Assembly: GCF_002554705.1 (NCBI RefSeq)
Contig: NZ_PDEP01000001.1
Coordinates: 496,001 to 560,000, forward strand
DNA: 64,000 nt
Direction: 5' to 3'
Origin: Longimonas halophila
GTDB lineage: Bacteria > Bacteroidota > Rhodothermia > Rhodothermales > Salinibacteraceae
Shown here: positions 1 through 10,200 of the stretch, in pieces
Numbering within the stretch: position 1 is the first letter of the stretch
Layout: each line of letters opens with the position of its first letter
The notes under the pieces: generated by a model
Seen by the model: only the letters and a program-made list of their open reading frames with translations
Database searches by the model: none
What the model was told of the DNA's origin: nothing
Made by a program: the position numbers and the translations under genes

Positions 1-351
1 ATCGAAGAGGAAGATGGCGTGGGACTGGTCACCATCGCGGCCAAGAATCAGCAGGACGCTGAAGCCGCGATCGAACGCGTAAAGCAGATTGTGGCTGTTC
101 CTGAAGAAGGCGAAGACTACGTGGGCACGGTGAAAACCATCCGCGACTTCGGTGCCTTCATTGAGATCATGCCTGAAAAGACTGGACTGCTGCACGTCTC
201 CGAAATCGCCCATGACTACGTCGAAAACGTAGAGGACTACATGAAGGTGGGCGACAAAGTGAAAGTTCACCTGCTGGAGGTGCGCGATGACGGCAAGATG
301 CGTCTGACGCGGAAGCCGTTCCTCGATAAGGAGAACGGAGCGGATCGCTAA
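1..351 (+). CDS. pnp: Polynucleotide phosphorylase, C-terminal part (5' end outside window)
   Basis: The frame is open from the first base, so the N-terminus lies upstream. What remains is the end of a KH domain (GLVTIAAKNQQDAEAAIERV) followed by an S1 RNA-binding domain (YVGTVKTIRDFGAFIEIMP, then GLLHVSEIAHDYVENVEDYM). KH followed by terminal S1 is the hallmark tail of PNPase, the phosphorolytic 3'-5' exoribonuclease of bacterial mRNA decay. The catalytic RNase PH domains are not in the window, so activity cannot be judged. A strong hairpin follows the stop codon. Another KH-S1 protein is possible but less likely. Confidence 0.9.
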   Translation: MEEEDGVGLVTIAAKNQQDAEAAIERVKQIVAVPEEGEDYVGTVKTIRDFGAFIEIMPEKTGLLHVSEIAHDYVENVEDYMKVGDKVKVHLLEVRDDGKMRLTRKPFLDKENGADR

Positions 352-403
352 GCAAGCACATCCACACGACCCATACGGTCTGTCTACAGGCTGTAACACA
401 CTG

Positions 404-435
404 CGTAGGGGCAATCACTTCCGATTGCCCCTACG
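404..435. terminator. Perfect 13-bp hairpin downstream of pnp
   Basis: CGTAGGGGCAATC at 404-416 and GATTGCCCCTACG at 423-435 are exact reverse complements around a 6-nt loop. The position after pnp suggests a terminator, but the bases that follow (GTTGTATGG) are not a T-tract. It may instead be a dispersed repeat hairpin or an RNA-stabilising structure. Confidence 0.55.
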
Positions 436-474
436 GTTGTATGGGGCGGAGGTCTTACAATTGTACAATAAACC

Positions 475-483
475 GTTATTGCA
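475..483 (+). promoter_or_regulatory. GTTATTGCA motif directly abutting a start codon
   Basis: GTTATTGCA ends one base before the ATG of the epimerase at 484. The same 9-mer recurs at 1426, 41440(-), 41949(-), 47112(-) and 54587(-), with a one-base variant at 22315(-). It is built around the palindrome ATTGCAAT. Function is unknown: an operator, a -10-like element or a translation-initiation element are all possible. Confidence 0.5.
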
Positions 484-1422
484 ATGAAATTACTTTGCAG
501 TGGAGCTGCTGGATTTATCGGCTCCCATGTCGCCGAGGCATTTATCGAAGATGGACACGACGTACATATCGTTGATGACCTCTCAGGGGGAAAGCGATCC
601 AACGTGCCGTCTGGAGCTACTTTTCATCATCTCGACATTCGGAGCGAGGAGGCTACAGCGCTCGTGCAGGCAGAACGCTTCGACATGCTCGTGCACCACG
701 CCGCCCAGATGAACGTGCGGGAATCCGTAAAACATCCGCGTGAGGATGCATCTGTCAACGTTGACGGCCTGCTGAATCTGATGGAAGCTGGACGCGAGAA
801 TGGCCTTCAGCGGGTGCTGTTTGCCTCAACCGGCGGGGCCATCTACGGCGATCCGGTGTACGCGCCCCAGGATGAAGAGCACCCGCTCTGTCCGGTATCG
901 CCATACGGTGTAAGTAAGCTGGCATCGGAGAAGTATCTGGACTTCTACCGGGAAGAGTATGGCATTCCGTACGTGTCGCTGCGCTATGCGAACGTGTACG
1001 GGCCGCGCCAGAATCCGGCCGGAGAGGCCGGGGTCATTGCAATCTTTATTGAGCAGATGCTAAATGGAGAGACGCCGACCATCTACGGGGACGGGACGCA
1101 GACGCGCGATTACATCTACATCGACGATGTGGTGGCGATGAACCGTGCGGTGATGGAGTACGAAGGCACACGTATTTTCAACGTGGGTACAGGAGAAGAA
1201 ACCAGCCTGAACACGCTCTTCGAGTCCATTCAGAAGCATACAGATCCGAGTATCGACAACACGTACGGACCCGTGCAGCCCGGCGAGCAGATGCGGAGTG
1301 TGCTCGATATTTCGCGTGCGAAGAACGAACTTGGGTGGAGCCCGACTACCGATATGGATTACGGTATTGGGAAGACCGTCGAGTGGTTTGCGGCCCAGTT
1401 GACGTCTTCGCAATCTCAATAA
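484..1422 (+). CDS. NAD-dependent epimerase/dehydratase (UDP-glucose 4-epimerase-like)
   Basis: A 312-residue extended SDR enzyme that probably epimerises or dehydrates an NDP-sugar in the cytoplasm for surface polysaccharide synthesis. The N-terminal nucleotide-binding loop is GAAGFIGSH (residues 8-15), with Ser/Thr at 115-116 and the catalytic Tyr141/Lys145 in YGVSKLASEKY. The later NVYGPRQNP and YGDGTQTRDYIYIDD segments are typical of GalE/RfbB-type enzymes. Length is normal for the family. The exact sugar substrate cannot be read. No other sugar-pathway gene adjoins it; scpA starts 18 nt after the stop, so the two are probably co-transcribed. The start is the ATG touching a GTTATTGCA motif; no Shine-Dalgarno is visible. 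Confidence 0.85.
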   Translation: MKLLCSGAAGFIGSHVAEAFIEDGHDVHIVDDLSGGKRSNVPSGATFHHLDIRSEEATALVQAERFDMLVHHAAQMNVRESVKHPREDASVNVDGLLNLMEAGRENGLQRVLFASTGGAIYGDPVYAPQDEEHPLCPVSPYGVSKLASEKYLDFYREEYGIPYVSLRYANVYGPRQNPAGEAGVIAIFIEQMLNGETPTIYGDGTQTRDYIYIDDVVAMNRAVMEYEGTRIFNVGTGEETSLNTLFESIQKHTDPSIDNTYGPVQPGEQMRSVLDISRAKNELGWSPTTDMDYGIGKTVEWFAAQLTSSQSQ

Positions 1423-1425
1423 TCT

Positions 1426-1434
1426 GTTATTGCA
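1426..1434 (+). promoter_or_regulatory. GTTATTGCA motif in the epimerase-scpA gap
   Basis: Exact GTTATTGCA, six bases before the scpA ATG at 1441 and inside an 18-nt gap between two same-strand genes. That placement favours a translational or operon-internal role over a promoter. Confidence 0.45.
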
Positions 1435-1440
1435 TAATCA

Positions 1441-2199
1441 ATGTATCAAATTGAGCTTCAGCAGTTTGAGGGTCCGTTGGACCTGTTGCTGTTCTTCATT
1501 AAGCGCGATGAAATCGACATCTACAACATTCCCATCGCGAAGATCACAGATGAGTACCTGGCGTATGTCCGCGTGCTCGAAGAGATTGATCTGGATGGCG
1601 TAGCCGATTTCATTTACATGGCGGCGCTGCTGATCAACATCAAGGCGCAGATGCTCCTCCCGAACCCAAACGAAAATGAGGAGGGTGAGGAGGTCGACCC
1701 GCGGCGCGAGCTGGTAGAGCGGCTTCTGGAGTACGTGCGCTTTAAGGAAGGGGCCGATCAGCTGGCTGTGCGACGCGAGAAGCGAAACCGGCACGCTACG
1801 CGGGGCGATGCCTCGCCGGTGCGCCAGCAGTACGAGCAGCAGCCTGCCAAAGCGGTTGACCATACGGTGTACGATCTGATGGATGCGCTGGCGCACATGC
1901 TGCACGAGCCTCCCGAAGACGACGACTCCACCCACGAGGTGGCCCCGCTGGAGTACTCGGTTGACGAGCAGCAGCGCTATGTCATGGACCGACTGCGCCA
2001 CGCTCGCGAACTGTCGTTTCGGTCGATCATTCGGGAGCGCTCAAAGCCGTTTATCATTGCCACCTTCCTGGCTGTGCTCGAACTGGCGCGTCAGCATCAT
2101 CTGCGCATCCATATAAACGAGTCGCGAACCAATTTTGCACTCCGCTGGCACGACAATGCCTCCAACGGGGTAGACTCTACTGTGCCGCAGGCGTCGTAG
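1441..2199 (+). CDS. scpA: Segregation and condensation protein A
   Basis: 252 residues. ScpA is the kleisin subunit that, with ScpB, bridges the SMC ATPase heads in chromosome condensation and segregation. The N-terminus (FEGPLDLLLFFIKRDEIDIY) is diagnostic for the family: it forms the helix that docks on the SMC neck, and is followed by AALLINIKAQMLLP. The middle is charged and variable, as expected for a kleisin linker, and the C-terminus (SFRSIIRERSKPFIIATFLA) is the winged helix that binds the SMC cap. scpB follows after 65 nt on the same strand, the usual pairing. No smc gene is in the window. Confidence 0.93.
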   Translation: MYQIELQQFEGPLDLLLFFIKRDEIDIYNIPIAKITDEYLAYVRVLEEIDLDGVADFIYMAALLINIKAQMLLPNPNENEEGEEVDPRRELVERLLEYVRFKEGADQLAVRREKRNRHATRGDASPVRQQYEQQPAKAVDHTVYDLMDALAHMLHEPPEDDDSTHEVAPLEYSVDEQQRYVMDRLRHARELSFRSIIRERSKPFIIATFLAVLELARQHHLRIHINESRTNFALRWHDNASNGVDSTVPQAS

Positions 2200-2264
2200 T
2201 CCGAATTGCCTACGAGGCAGCTTCCAATCTGTCGCATCCCTCTGAACCCACTTGTACTCGCTAC

Positions 2265-3035
2265 ATGGCGAACTCCGATCCTGCACTTGGTTTTGGCGTA
2301 AGTCCGCGCCTTCTGAAGGCGACCGAGGCGCTGCTTTTTGCTGCCGATGATCCCATCGGGGCGGAACGCATTGCTGAAATCGTGACGGAGGTGACGGGCG
2401 AAACGAAGGTGGATGCCGAACGCGTGGAAACCGTCATTGAGGCGCTACAAGAGGCGTACACGGTCAACGAGCGCGCCTTTGAGATTGTGGCGTGGGCGGG
2501 CGGATACCGCATGGTGACCCGCGAAGAGGTGGCCCCCTTCGTAAAAGCAATGGTGCAGGACGAGCAGCGGCAGTCGCTCTCGCGCTCGTTGCTGGAAACG
2601 ATAGCCGTGGTCGCTTACAAGCAGCCCGTAACACGTCCCGAGGTCGATTTTGTGCGCGGCGTGAACTCCGATTATGCGCTGCGTAAGTTGATGGAGCTGG
2701 AGCTGGTGGACGTGAAAGGCCGCAGCGAATCGCTGGGGCGTCCGCTCTTGTACGGCACTACCCCCGAGTTTCTGGAGCAGTTCGGGCTCAACACGCTCGA
2801 CGATCTACCTACCATCCGGGAGGTGGAAGAGCTGCTCGACGATCCGAACTTCGATGACGAGCGGGCGCAGCTCCTGCAGCTTAAGACCGAAGAAGCCGCC
2901 GATGCCCTTGGCGATGCGATGCCTGACAGTTTACAGAACATTGCCGAGGCGAAAGCGAATGATGCAGACGCGTCGTCCTCTGAAGCTGCATCGGACTCTG
3001 CATCGGAGAATAACGCCCCTGCATCCTCCCAATAA
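2265..3035 (+). CDS. scpB: Segregation and condensation protein B
   Basis: 256 residues. ScpB dimerises through tandem winged-helix domains and binds the ScpA linker in the SMC complex. Signature segments are ATEALLFAADDPIGAERIAE, ETIAVVAYKQPVTRPEV and LVDVKGRSESLGRPLLYGTT. After about residue 190 the protein runs into a Ser/Ala/Asp/Glu-rich tail with no predicted fold, longer than in most ScpB proteins. This fits the acidic surfaces of halophile proteins, but a role for the tail is not known. The pseudouridine synthase gene begins 21 nt downstream, an arrangement also common in other bacteria. Confidence 0.92.
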   Translation: MANSDPALGFGVSPRLLKATEALLFAADDPIGAERIAEIVTEVTGETKVDAERVETVIEALQEAYTVNERAFEIVAWAGGYRMVTREEVAPFVKAMVQDEQRQSLSRSLLETIAVVAYKQPVTRPEVDFVRGVNSDYALRKLMELELVDVKGRSESLGRPLLYGTTPEFLEQFGLNTLDDLPTIREVEELLDDPNFDDERAQLLQLKTEEAADALGDAMPDSLQNIAEAKANDADASSSEAASDSASENNAPASSQ

Positions 3036-3056
3036 CCATTTATTCGCAAAACGCTT

Positions 3057-3806
3057 ATGAGCACGCCAACGGTGCCCGAAGACGGCATGCGCATCAACAA
3101 GTACCTGAGCCGTGCGGGGGTGTGTTCGCGGCGCAAGGCCGATACGCTGGTGGAGGCCCGGCGCGTTGCCATCAACGGCGAGGTCGTTACGGCCCACGGC
3201 ACGCAGGTGCATCCGGGCGATACGGTGGCGGTGGATGGCGAGACGGTGGGGCTGCAAGAAAAAGAGTACCTGGTGCTCAACAAGCCCGCCGGATGCATCA
3301 CCACGGTACGCGATGACCGTGGACGCAGAACGGTCATGGACGTAATTGGGCGCGGCTATGCAAATCCGACGGGGCTGGCTCCGGTAGGCCGCCTGGATCG
3401 CGACACGACGGGCGTGCTTCTTCTGACCAACGATGGCGATTTGGCCCATCGATTGATGCACCCGAGTTACGAGATCGACAAAATCTACTTTGTGCAGACG
3501 AAGCAGCCGGTTAAGCCGCACCAACTCGACCAGTTGCGGCGTGGTGTAGACATTGGCGATGATCGCCCCGCTCGGGCCGCCGATGCTGCGTATGTACAGC
3601 CGCCCCAAAAAGACTGGGTTGCCCTGAAGCTGCACGAAGGGCGCAACCGGCAGATCCGCCGCATGTGCGATGCGCTCGGCCACCGCGTACGCACCCTCGA
3701 CCGCGTGCAATTTGGAGGGATTACCCTGCACGGGCTGGAACGCGGCGCCGTGCGATCACTTACCGAACAAGAAATAGCTGACCTCCGGAACCGTGTATCC
3801 CCCTGA
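3057..3806 (+). CDS. Pseudouridine synthase, RsuA/RluB/RluF family
   Basis: 249 residues. It isomerises uridine to pseudouridine in rRNA; RluB-type 23S modification is most likely given the scpAB context, but the target base is inference. An N-terminal S4 RNA-binding domain (MRINKYLSRAGVCSRRKAD) is followed by the catalytic domain with motif GRLDRDTTGVLLLTNDG, which contains the nucleophilic Asp. The HEGRNRQIRRMCDALGH segment is the C-terminal family signature. Its stop lies just upstream of guaB. Confidence 0.9.
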   Translation: MSTPTVPEDGMRINKYLSRAGVCSRRKADTLVEARRVAINGEVVTAHGTQVHPGDTVAVDGETVGLQEKEYLVLNKPAGCITTVRDDRGRRTVMDVIGRGYANPTGLAPVGRLDRDTTGVLLLTNDGDLAHRLMHPSYEIDKIYFVQTKQPVKPHQLDQLRRGVDIGDDRPARAADAAYVQPPQKDWVALKLHEGRNRQIRRMCDALGHRVRTLDRVQFGGITLHGLERGAVRSLTEQEIADLRNRVSP

Positions 3807-3813
3807 CCCCGCC

Positions 3814-5343
3814 ATGATGACTTCTGATGCGACGACGGCTTCCTCGCTCAACAACGCGCTCCAGCGTAAGATACGTGCCGAAGGGCTCACCTATGACGAT
3901 GTGCTGCTGGTGCCGCGCCGGTCGAGCGTGATGCCGCGCACGGTATCGACCGCCTCGCGTGTAACGAGAGACATTTCATTGAACGTCCCCATTCTGTCTT
4001 CGGCCATGGACACGGTCACCGAAGCCGATATGGCCATTGCTCTGGCGCGCGAAGGCGGGGTGGGCGTGCTCCACAAAAATATGTCGATTGAGGATCAGGC
4101 AGCCGAGGTGCGCCGCGTAAAGCGTTCTGAGAGCGGCATGATTCTGGACCCGATCACGATTTCGCCGCACGACACGGTCGGCGACGCGCGCAGCATGATG
4201 GCGCACTACTCTATTGGCGGGATTCCTGTGATCGACGACGAGCGCAAACTCGTGGGGATCGTTACGAACCGCGACGTGCGGTTTGAGCTCGAAAACGACA
4301 AGCCCATCCACGAGATGATGACCTCGGAGGGGCTCGTTACTGCATCGGTGGGCACCACGCTCGATGAGGCGGTGCAGATTCTGCAGACGCACAAGATTGA
4401 GAAGCTGCCCGTCATTGACGACGACGGCTACCTGAAGGGGCTTATTACGTTCAAAGACATCCGTAAGCGCCGTAAGCATCCCGATGCCTGTAAGGATGAG
4501 CATGGCCGTCTGCGCGTGGGAGCGGCTGTGGGCGTAACCCCCGATGTCCTCGATCGCGTGTCGGCACTCGTTGAGGTGGGGGTGGACTTCATCACGATCG
4601 ACACGGCGCACGGGCATTCCGAAGGCGTGCTCGAAACCGTGGCTGAGGTGAGCGATCACTTCGGCGATCAGGTGCAAATTATGGCCGGAAATGTAGCCAC
4701 GGCCCAGGGCACCCGCGACCTGATTGAAGCCGGAGCGCACGCCGTTAAGGTGGGTATTGGGCCCGGATCCATCTGCACCACGCGTGTGGTGGCGGGTGTG
4801 GGCGTTCCGCAGCTTACCGCTGTGCTCGAATGCGCCGAGGCGGCTTCGGAGTACGATGTGCCGGTTGTTGCCGACGGCGGCATCAAGCAGACTGGCGACA
4901 TCGCCAAAGCGCTTGCTGCGGGGGCAGGGACGGTCATGATCGGGAGTCTATTCGCCAGCGTCGAAGAGAGTCCGGGCGAAACCATTATCTACGAAGGGCG
5001 CAAGTACAAAAGCTATCGTGGCATGGGCTCGGTTGGGGCGATGCAGGCCGGAAGCAAAGACCGCTACTTTCAGGATGCAGAGGACAATCTCAAGAAGCTC
5101 GTGCCTGAAGGCATCGAAGGACGCGTGCCGTACAGCGGAACGCTCGCCGAAGTAATCCACCAGATGGTAGGCGGACTCCGCGCCGCGATGGGCTATTGTG
5201 GATGCGCCACCGTTCCCGATCTCTACGAACATGCCCAGTTCACACGCATCACCGCTGCGGGTATGCGCGAAAGTCACCCGCACGACGTAGAGATCACGCA
5301 AGAGTCCCCGAACTACTACTCGGGCCGCCACAAGTCTGCGTAA
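3814..5343 (+). CDS. guaB: Inosine-5'-monophosphate dehydrogenase
   Basis: About 509 residues from the ATG at 3814. A GTG at 3793 would add seven residues and overlap the preceding gene, so ATG-ATG at 3814/3817 is preferred. The enzyme oxidises IMP to XMP with NAD, the committed step to GMP. The N-terminal segment ([13 protein letters not shown]) starts the barrel; two CBS domains interrupt it at about residues 90-215. The catalytic loop [15 protein letters not shown] places the nucleophilic Cys at residue 321, followed by the flap region ([10 protein letters not shown]). All expected landmarks are present. Confidence 0.96.
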   Translation: MMTSDATTASSLNNALQRKIRAEGLTYDDVLLVPRRSSVMPRTVSTASRVTRDISLNVPILSSAMDTVTEADMAIALAREGGVGVLHKNMSIEDQAAEVRRVKRSESGMILDPITISPHDTVGDARSMMAHYSIGGIPVIDDERKLVGIVTNRDVRFELENDKPIHEMMTSEGLVTASVGTTLDEAVQILQTHKIEKLPVIDDDGYLKGLITFKDIRKRRKHPDACKDEHGRLRVGAAVGVTPDVLDRVSALVEVGVDFITIDTAHGHSEGVLETVAEVSDHFGDQVQIMAGNVATAQGTRDLIEAGAHAVKVGIGPGSICTTRVVAGVGVPQLTAVLECAEAASEYDVPVVADGGIKQTGDIAKALAAGAGTVMIGSLFASVEESPGETIIYEGRKYKSYRGMGSVGAMQAGSKDRYFQDAEDNLKKLVPEGIEGRVPYSGTLAEVIHQMVGGLRAAMGYCGCATVPDLYEHAQFTRITAAGMRESHPHDVEITQESPNYYSGRHKSA

Positions 5344-5401
5344 CCGAACTGTTGCTCCATCGCGACTGCATTCTGCTGTATCAATTATCTGCGCCTCCTC
5401 T

Positions 5402-6487
5402 ATGCCGACAACCACCGTCGACGCCACGCACGACCTGCTTCGCGGCATTGCTCGCGATCATCACACCGATGCGCTGGTCCTCACGGCGCTGCCTGACATC
5501 CGCTGGGCCTGCGGCTTTACGGGCTCGAACGGACTGCTCATTGCGCATCCTGACCGGCTCCTCTTTCTCTCGGACGGCCGCTATACTGAGCAGGCTGAGC
5601 GCGAAGTGCAAAACGCGGAGGTCCACACGCCGGGATACAACCTGTGGGAGTACGTCGAAGAAGAGGGGCTGCTCGACGATGTGGATTCGATTCTCGTGCA
5701 GTCCGATGTCGTAACGGTAAAAACGCTGCACGGATGGCGTGAGCGCTTCCCTCACATTACGTGGGAAGAGGGCAGCGGGCTGCTTACCACGTATCGCGGA
5801 TCGAAGTCGGAGGCCGAGGTTGAAAAGCTGCGTGCCGCTCAGAAAATTACCGACACGGTATTTGCCGAACTCTGCGACTGGATTGAGCCCGGCGTGACCG
5901 AGCGCGAGGTGGGAGCCGAAATCGTGTACCGTCACCTGCGCCACGGTGCTGATACCATGTCTTTTGACCCGATCGTAGCTTCCGGGCCGAACGGAGCGCT
6001 TCCGCACGCACGCCCCTCAGACCGTACCCTGCGCGAAGGCGAGCTCATCGTCATTGACATGGGCTGCTTCCTGAATGGCTATGCCTCAGACATGACGCGC
6101 ACCATTGCGCTGGGCGAGCCCTCAGGCGAGGCGCGGCGCGTCTACAACATCGTACTGGAAGCACAAGAAGCCGCGCTTCATTCCGCTCGTAGCGGCATCA
6201 CGGGCACCGATATTGATGCTGTAGCCCGTGGGCTCATCGAGGAGGCAGGCTACGACGACTACTTTGGGCATGGGCTGGGCCACGGCGTAGGACTCGAAAT
6301 CCACGAATGGCCGCGCCTTTCGTATCACGTAACGCACGACCTACCCGATGGCGCTGCGGTTACCGTGGAGCCGGGCATCTATCTGCCCGAAAAGTTTGGC
6401 GTGCGCATTGAGGATCTCATCATCTTGCACCCCGACGGCCACCAGAACCTGACACAGAGCCCGAAGACGCTGCAGGTTATCACGTAG
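5402..6487 (+). CDS. M24 family aminopeptidase (Xaa-Pro aminopeptidase-like)
   Basis: 361 residues, predicted cytosolic metallopeptidase removing N-terminal residues next to proline. A creatinase-like N-terminal domain (ALVLTALPDIRWACGFTGSN) precedes the pita-bread catalytic domain. Metal-binding residues are visible in VIDMGCFLNGYASDMTRT (two Asp), GHGLGHGVGLEIHE (His), VEPGIYLP (Glu) and VRIEDLIIL (Glu). Length is typical of short PepQ/Xaa-Pro peptidases. It is separated from guaB by 58 nt and may share its transcript. Confidence 0.9.
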   Translation: MPTTTVDATHDLLRGIARDHHTDALVLTALPDIRWACGFTGSNGLLIAHPDRLLFLSDGRYTEQAEREVQNAEVHTPGYNLWEYVEEEGLLDDVDSILVQSDVVTVKTLHGWRERFPHITWEEGSGLLTTYRGSKSEAEVEKLRAAQKITDTVFAELCDWIEPGVTEREVGAEIVYRHLRHGADTMSFDPIVASGPNGALPHARPSDRTLREGELIVIDMGCFLNGYASDMTRTIALGEPSGEARRVYNIVLEAQEAALHSARSGITGTDIDAVARGLIEEAGYDDYFGHGLGHGVGLEIHEWPRLSYHVTHDLPDGAAVTVEPGIYLPEKFGVRIEDLIILHPDGHQNLTQSPKTLQVIT

Positions 6488-6492
6488 CAGGT

Positions 6493-6502
6493 AGGGGGAT
6501 GC
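6493..6502 (-). promoter_or_regulatory. ATCCCCCT motif copy
   Basis: AGGGGGATGC on the + strand (GCATCCCCCT on the minus strand) in the gap after the aminopeptidase. It is one of seven window copies of ATCCCCCT, almost all in gaps. This copy does not point toward a start codon. Confidence 0.3.
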
Positions 6503-6590
6503 GAAGGCCCGGGGCCCGATGAAGAAGAAACGCATCTTCAACAGATGGCGTATCCACTGTGCATCTATTGCCAACCAACCGCGCTGTCTT

Positions 6591-6821
6591 ATGCCTGATC
6601 TGACGCTGAAAGACATCCCTGAATCTGTCTACAAACGGCTCAAAGCGCGCGCCGAGGACAACCATCGCCCGCTCGAACAGGAGGCCACGCAGATTTTAGA
6701 GGCGGCCCTCATGTCCCGCAGTGCCGAAGATGCCATAGCCCGCGCCGAAGCACTCAACCGGCGGCTGGGGCGTACCTTTCCAGACATCGTCAACGAAGCC
6801 AAGCGAAAGGGCCGCGCATGA
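6591..6821 (+). CDS. FitA/VapB-like ribbon-helix-helix antitoxin
   Basis: 76 residues from the ATG at 6591; in-frame upstream codons exist but carry no conserved sequence. The N-terminus (MPDLTLKDIPESVYKRLKAR) is a ribbon-helix-helix DNA-binding fold typical of FitA-like antitoxins, and the C-terminal half would wrap the toxin. It overlaps the toxin gene by 4 nt (ATGA), the usual translational coupling. As in the family, it should neutralise the PIN toxin and autorepress the operon. Confidence 0.85.
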   Translation: MPDLTLKDIPESVYKRLKARAEDNHRPLEQEATQILEAALMSRSAEDAIARAEALNRRLGRTFPDIVNEAKRKGRA

Positions 6822-7225
6822 TCGTAGTCGATAACGACGTCTTAAGCTACTTCTGGATTGCGATCAGCGACCGGTCGGAGTCGGCTCGGCGTGTTCGAGC
6901 ACGCGACGAAAACTGGATTGCCCCACGCATCTGGCGCTCCGAGTTTCGAAACGTGTTGCGAAGCTACATCCTGGGAGATTACATGACGCTCGCTGAGGCC
7001 CAGTCCATTGCGCACGAAGCGGAGGCCGACCTTTCCCGATCTACGTTTGGCGTAGATACAGATCTGGTGCTCCAGCTGGCCGCAGCGTCGGGCCACTCGG
7101 CATACGACTGCGAATATGTTGCGCTTGCCCAAACCCGTGACCTCCCTCTTGTAACTGGCGACAAACAACTGGCCGCCCGCTTCCCCGATACCGCGCACCT
7201 CCTCGAATCCTTTGCTGCGCAGTAA
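6818..7225 (+). CDS. vapC: PIN-domain ribonuclease toxin (VapC family)
   Basis: 135 residues. The PIN nuclease acids are visible: Asp5 (VDNDVLSYF), Glu42 (WRSEFRNVL), Asp97 (SAYDCEYVALA) and Asp115 (LVTGDKQLA). The toxin is therefore probably active as a Mg-dependent RNase; known VapC targets are tRNAs or rRNA loops. It pairs with the antitoxin through a 4-nt overlap. The pair sits between housekeeping genes with no mobile element beside it. Confidence 0.88.
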   Translation: MIVVDNDVLSYFWIAISDRSESARRVRARDENWIAPRIWRSEFRNVLRSYILGDYMTLAEAQSIAHEAEADLSRSTFGVDTDLVLQLAAASGHSAYDCEYVALAQTRDLPLVTGDKQLAARFPDTAHLLESFAAQ

Positions 7226-7257
7226 CTGCGCGTTGTTTCTCATCTTGCACTGCTGGT

Positions 7258-10200
7258 ATGGCCCGACGATTTTTCGCTGCATGGACCTATCTGCTTCTCT
7301 TCAGCATCGTGTGGAGCGTAGGGAGTGAAGACGCCACAGCGCAGGCACAGCCCTCCACAGACGCTGCCGCCGAGACGACCGAACTGATTGTCCGGCTGGA
7401 GGACAACGCTCCGTCTTCGCTCCGACAGGCGCTTGAGACGCCCGATGCAGAGCGCCCGGCTGCCGTTGCGCCGCTCTTTGCCAATGTAGAAGCCACCCGC
7501 CCTGCATTTCCTGAACGACGCGCCATGCAACTCAACGGCGCTGACCGCTGGCCCGTCTATCTTATTTCTGTAGCTAATGCCAGCGCCCTTGCGTCCGTAC
7601 AGCAAACCTGGGCCGATCAGCCGGGGGTGCGCTACGTGGAGCCCAACGATTTCTTCGAGCTGGACATACTCCGCGAACACGCATCGCTGCCGGATGACCT
7701 GCCCATATCGCTCGACCCTGACACAATCGATTCGCAACTCGACCATCTCGACGTGATCCGTGCGCGCGAGGCTCACACCATCACCCGGGGCGATCCGTCG
7801 GTTACGATGGGGGTTATCGACTCGGGCATCTTTTACACGCATCCCGACCTCGAAAACCAGATGTGGGTGAATCGCCCCGAGGATGTGGCGAACGCTGGTA
7901 CCTTCGTGCCCGCCAACCGCCAGGGCACCGACGAAGACGGCAACGGCTGGGTGGATGATGTGATTGGCTACAGCTTCGTGGATCGCCCGGAGTTTCCCGA
8001 ACCGGGGCGGTACGGTCCCCGCGACCCCGATCCGCGTCCCGACTCGCTCCGCGACCCAAGTCGCCATGGCACCACCGTGGCGGGTGTGCTGGGCGCGCAG
8101 GAAGACAATAACTCCGGCATGAAGGGCGTTGCGCCCGAAGCCCGCATCGCTGCGCTCCGCGCCTTTGGCGGCGACGGACGAGGCCGCACCCGCGATATTG
8201 CAGCGGCAATCATCTATGGCGCGGACATGGGTATGGATGTGCTCAACATGTCATTCGGACGCGATCGCGCATCCCCGCTGCTGCACGAAGCCATCCAGTA
8301 CGCCAACGAGCAGGGCACCGTCACGGTCGCCTCTGCTGGAAACACCGCCGGAGACGCCCCACACTATCCATCCGATTATCCGGAAGTCATTTCGAGCATC
8401 TGGCTGGCTGAAGATGGCGAGGGGCTGCCCTCGTTCAGTACCAGCTCGTACGGCATTGGCGCGGACATTGGCGCGCCGGGCACCGACGTGTTCACGACCG
8501 ATTACCCGCGCACCACACCCGAAAACGAGATTACACCAGCCGACCTGTACGTCAATTCCAGCGGGTCCTCGTTCTCGGCTCCGCAGGTCACCGGTGCCGT
8601 TGCGCTGCTCCGCTCGCTCGATCCGGACCTAAGCCCTGCCGATATCCGCTCCATCCTTACCAGCACCACCGCTGACATTGGCCTGCCCGGATGGGATAAC
8701 CGCACCGCCGCCGGGCGCCTCGATGTCTACGAAGCGCTGAAGCGTGCTCTTCCCGGAGATACACAAATCATAAGCCCCGAACATGATAGCGGTTGGGATG
8801 CAAACCAGATTGCTGTTATTGGAAGTTCTGTACATCCAAAACACGCATCCTACGAGGTCAGCTACACACGAGGCACTTCTGGCATCGACGATTCTACCTG
8901 GACGACCATCCAGGAGCCCATCTCCAAGCGTGTACTCGATGATACGCTGGCCACGTGGTCCGTCGCGAATCTGGAGGAGGGAAGCTACACGCTGCGCCTT
9001 GTTACGAACCTCACTGACGGACGCACCGTCGAAGACCGGCGGCGCGTACGCATCCAGCGTACCCCGCCCACGCTCACCGTTCACGCGCTGGAGCCCGGGC
9101 TCGTGGGTAGCGCCTTCGGCATCATTGCCGATGTGGAGTCGAACCAACGCACTCGAATCACGCTCGACGTGACCCGCGAAGGCAGCTCTGATACCGTGCA
9201 GAGCGAGCTTCAGCGGCGACGGCACGGCGTCTCGTGGACTGATACACAGGGCACGGGCGGAACGGCCACCATCCGCCTCACCGCCACTAACGATGCCGGT
9301 CTCGAAACCGCGTTCGACACTACACTCACCATCCCCGAACGACGGTTTCAGTCGCAGCTCCTGGAGCGCAACGCCACCTCGGTCCCGCGCGGCCACCTGC
9401 TCCCTGAACTCGTTGATTTTGATGGGGACACACTACCTGAACTCCTTCTAAATCCGCTTACGAGTCAGGGCGGGATTAGCGATTCGCTCTACCTGTACGA
9501 GTGGACCGGCGAGGACTTCGTGCGGGGCGATTCGCTCCGGGCCAACGTCATTCCGCGCGATGTGGCCGATACCAATGCATCCGGCACGCCCGAACTGCTC
9601 ACGCAGGTCGCGTCGGCCACGCTGCTTCTGGAGCAGGGCCCCGGCGAGTGGCTGCCCAAAACCGAGGCCTTCATCGATACCACAGGCAGTGGCAATCCTC
9701 CTTTTATTGGAAGCCGACTGGTGGATCTCCAGGAGCGCGGTTCATCGCAGATCGTTGGGCGTACGCGCTCGGTGTGGAAAGGCCTTCGCTACGAGGGCTC
9801 GTCGTACATTCCAGCATTCGAAGTCGGGCCCCGCGATGTCTTCCTGACACCAGACACGCTCGATCTGCAGAGCCTCATCGGACCCGCCCGCGCCGCCTCG
9901 GGCGACTATACCGGCAACGGACGCGCCAATCTGCTGGTGGGCGACCAGTACGGGCATCTCATCTTGTACGAAACTCCGCCGGGCCAAGACAAGCCACTCC
10001 CCATCTGGTCGCACGCTTCGAACCGGTTTGGTGCGGGGCAGCGCTTCGGCACAGGCGATGTAACCGGCGACGGCGTCGATAACTTCATCACGTTCACCCA
10101 GCACTATCCGCTCACGCTGCCCAACGGCACGCGCATGCCGCCGCGGAGCACCTATACCGTGTGGGAGCGCGACGGCCCCGACGACTTTACGCCGGCCTAT

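Noticed and set aside
6591-7225. Mobile island around the PIN toxin pair
   Set aside because: Flanking genes are ordinary, with no repeats or recombinase next to the pair.
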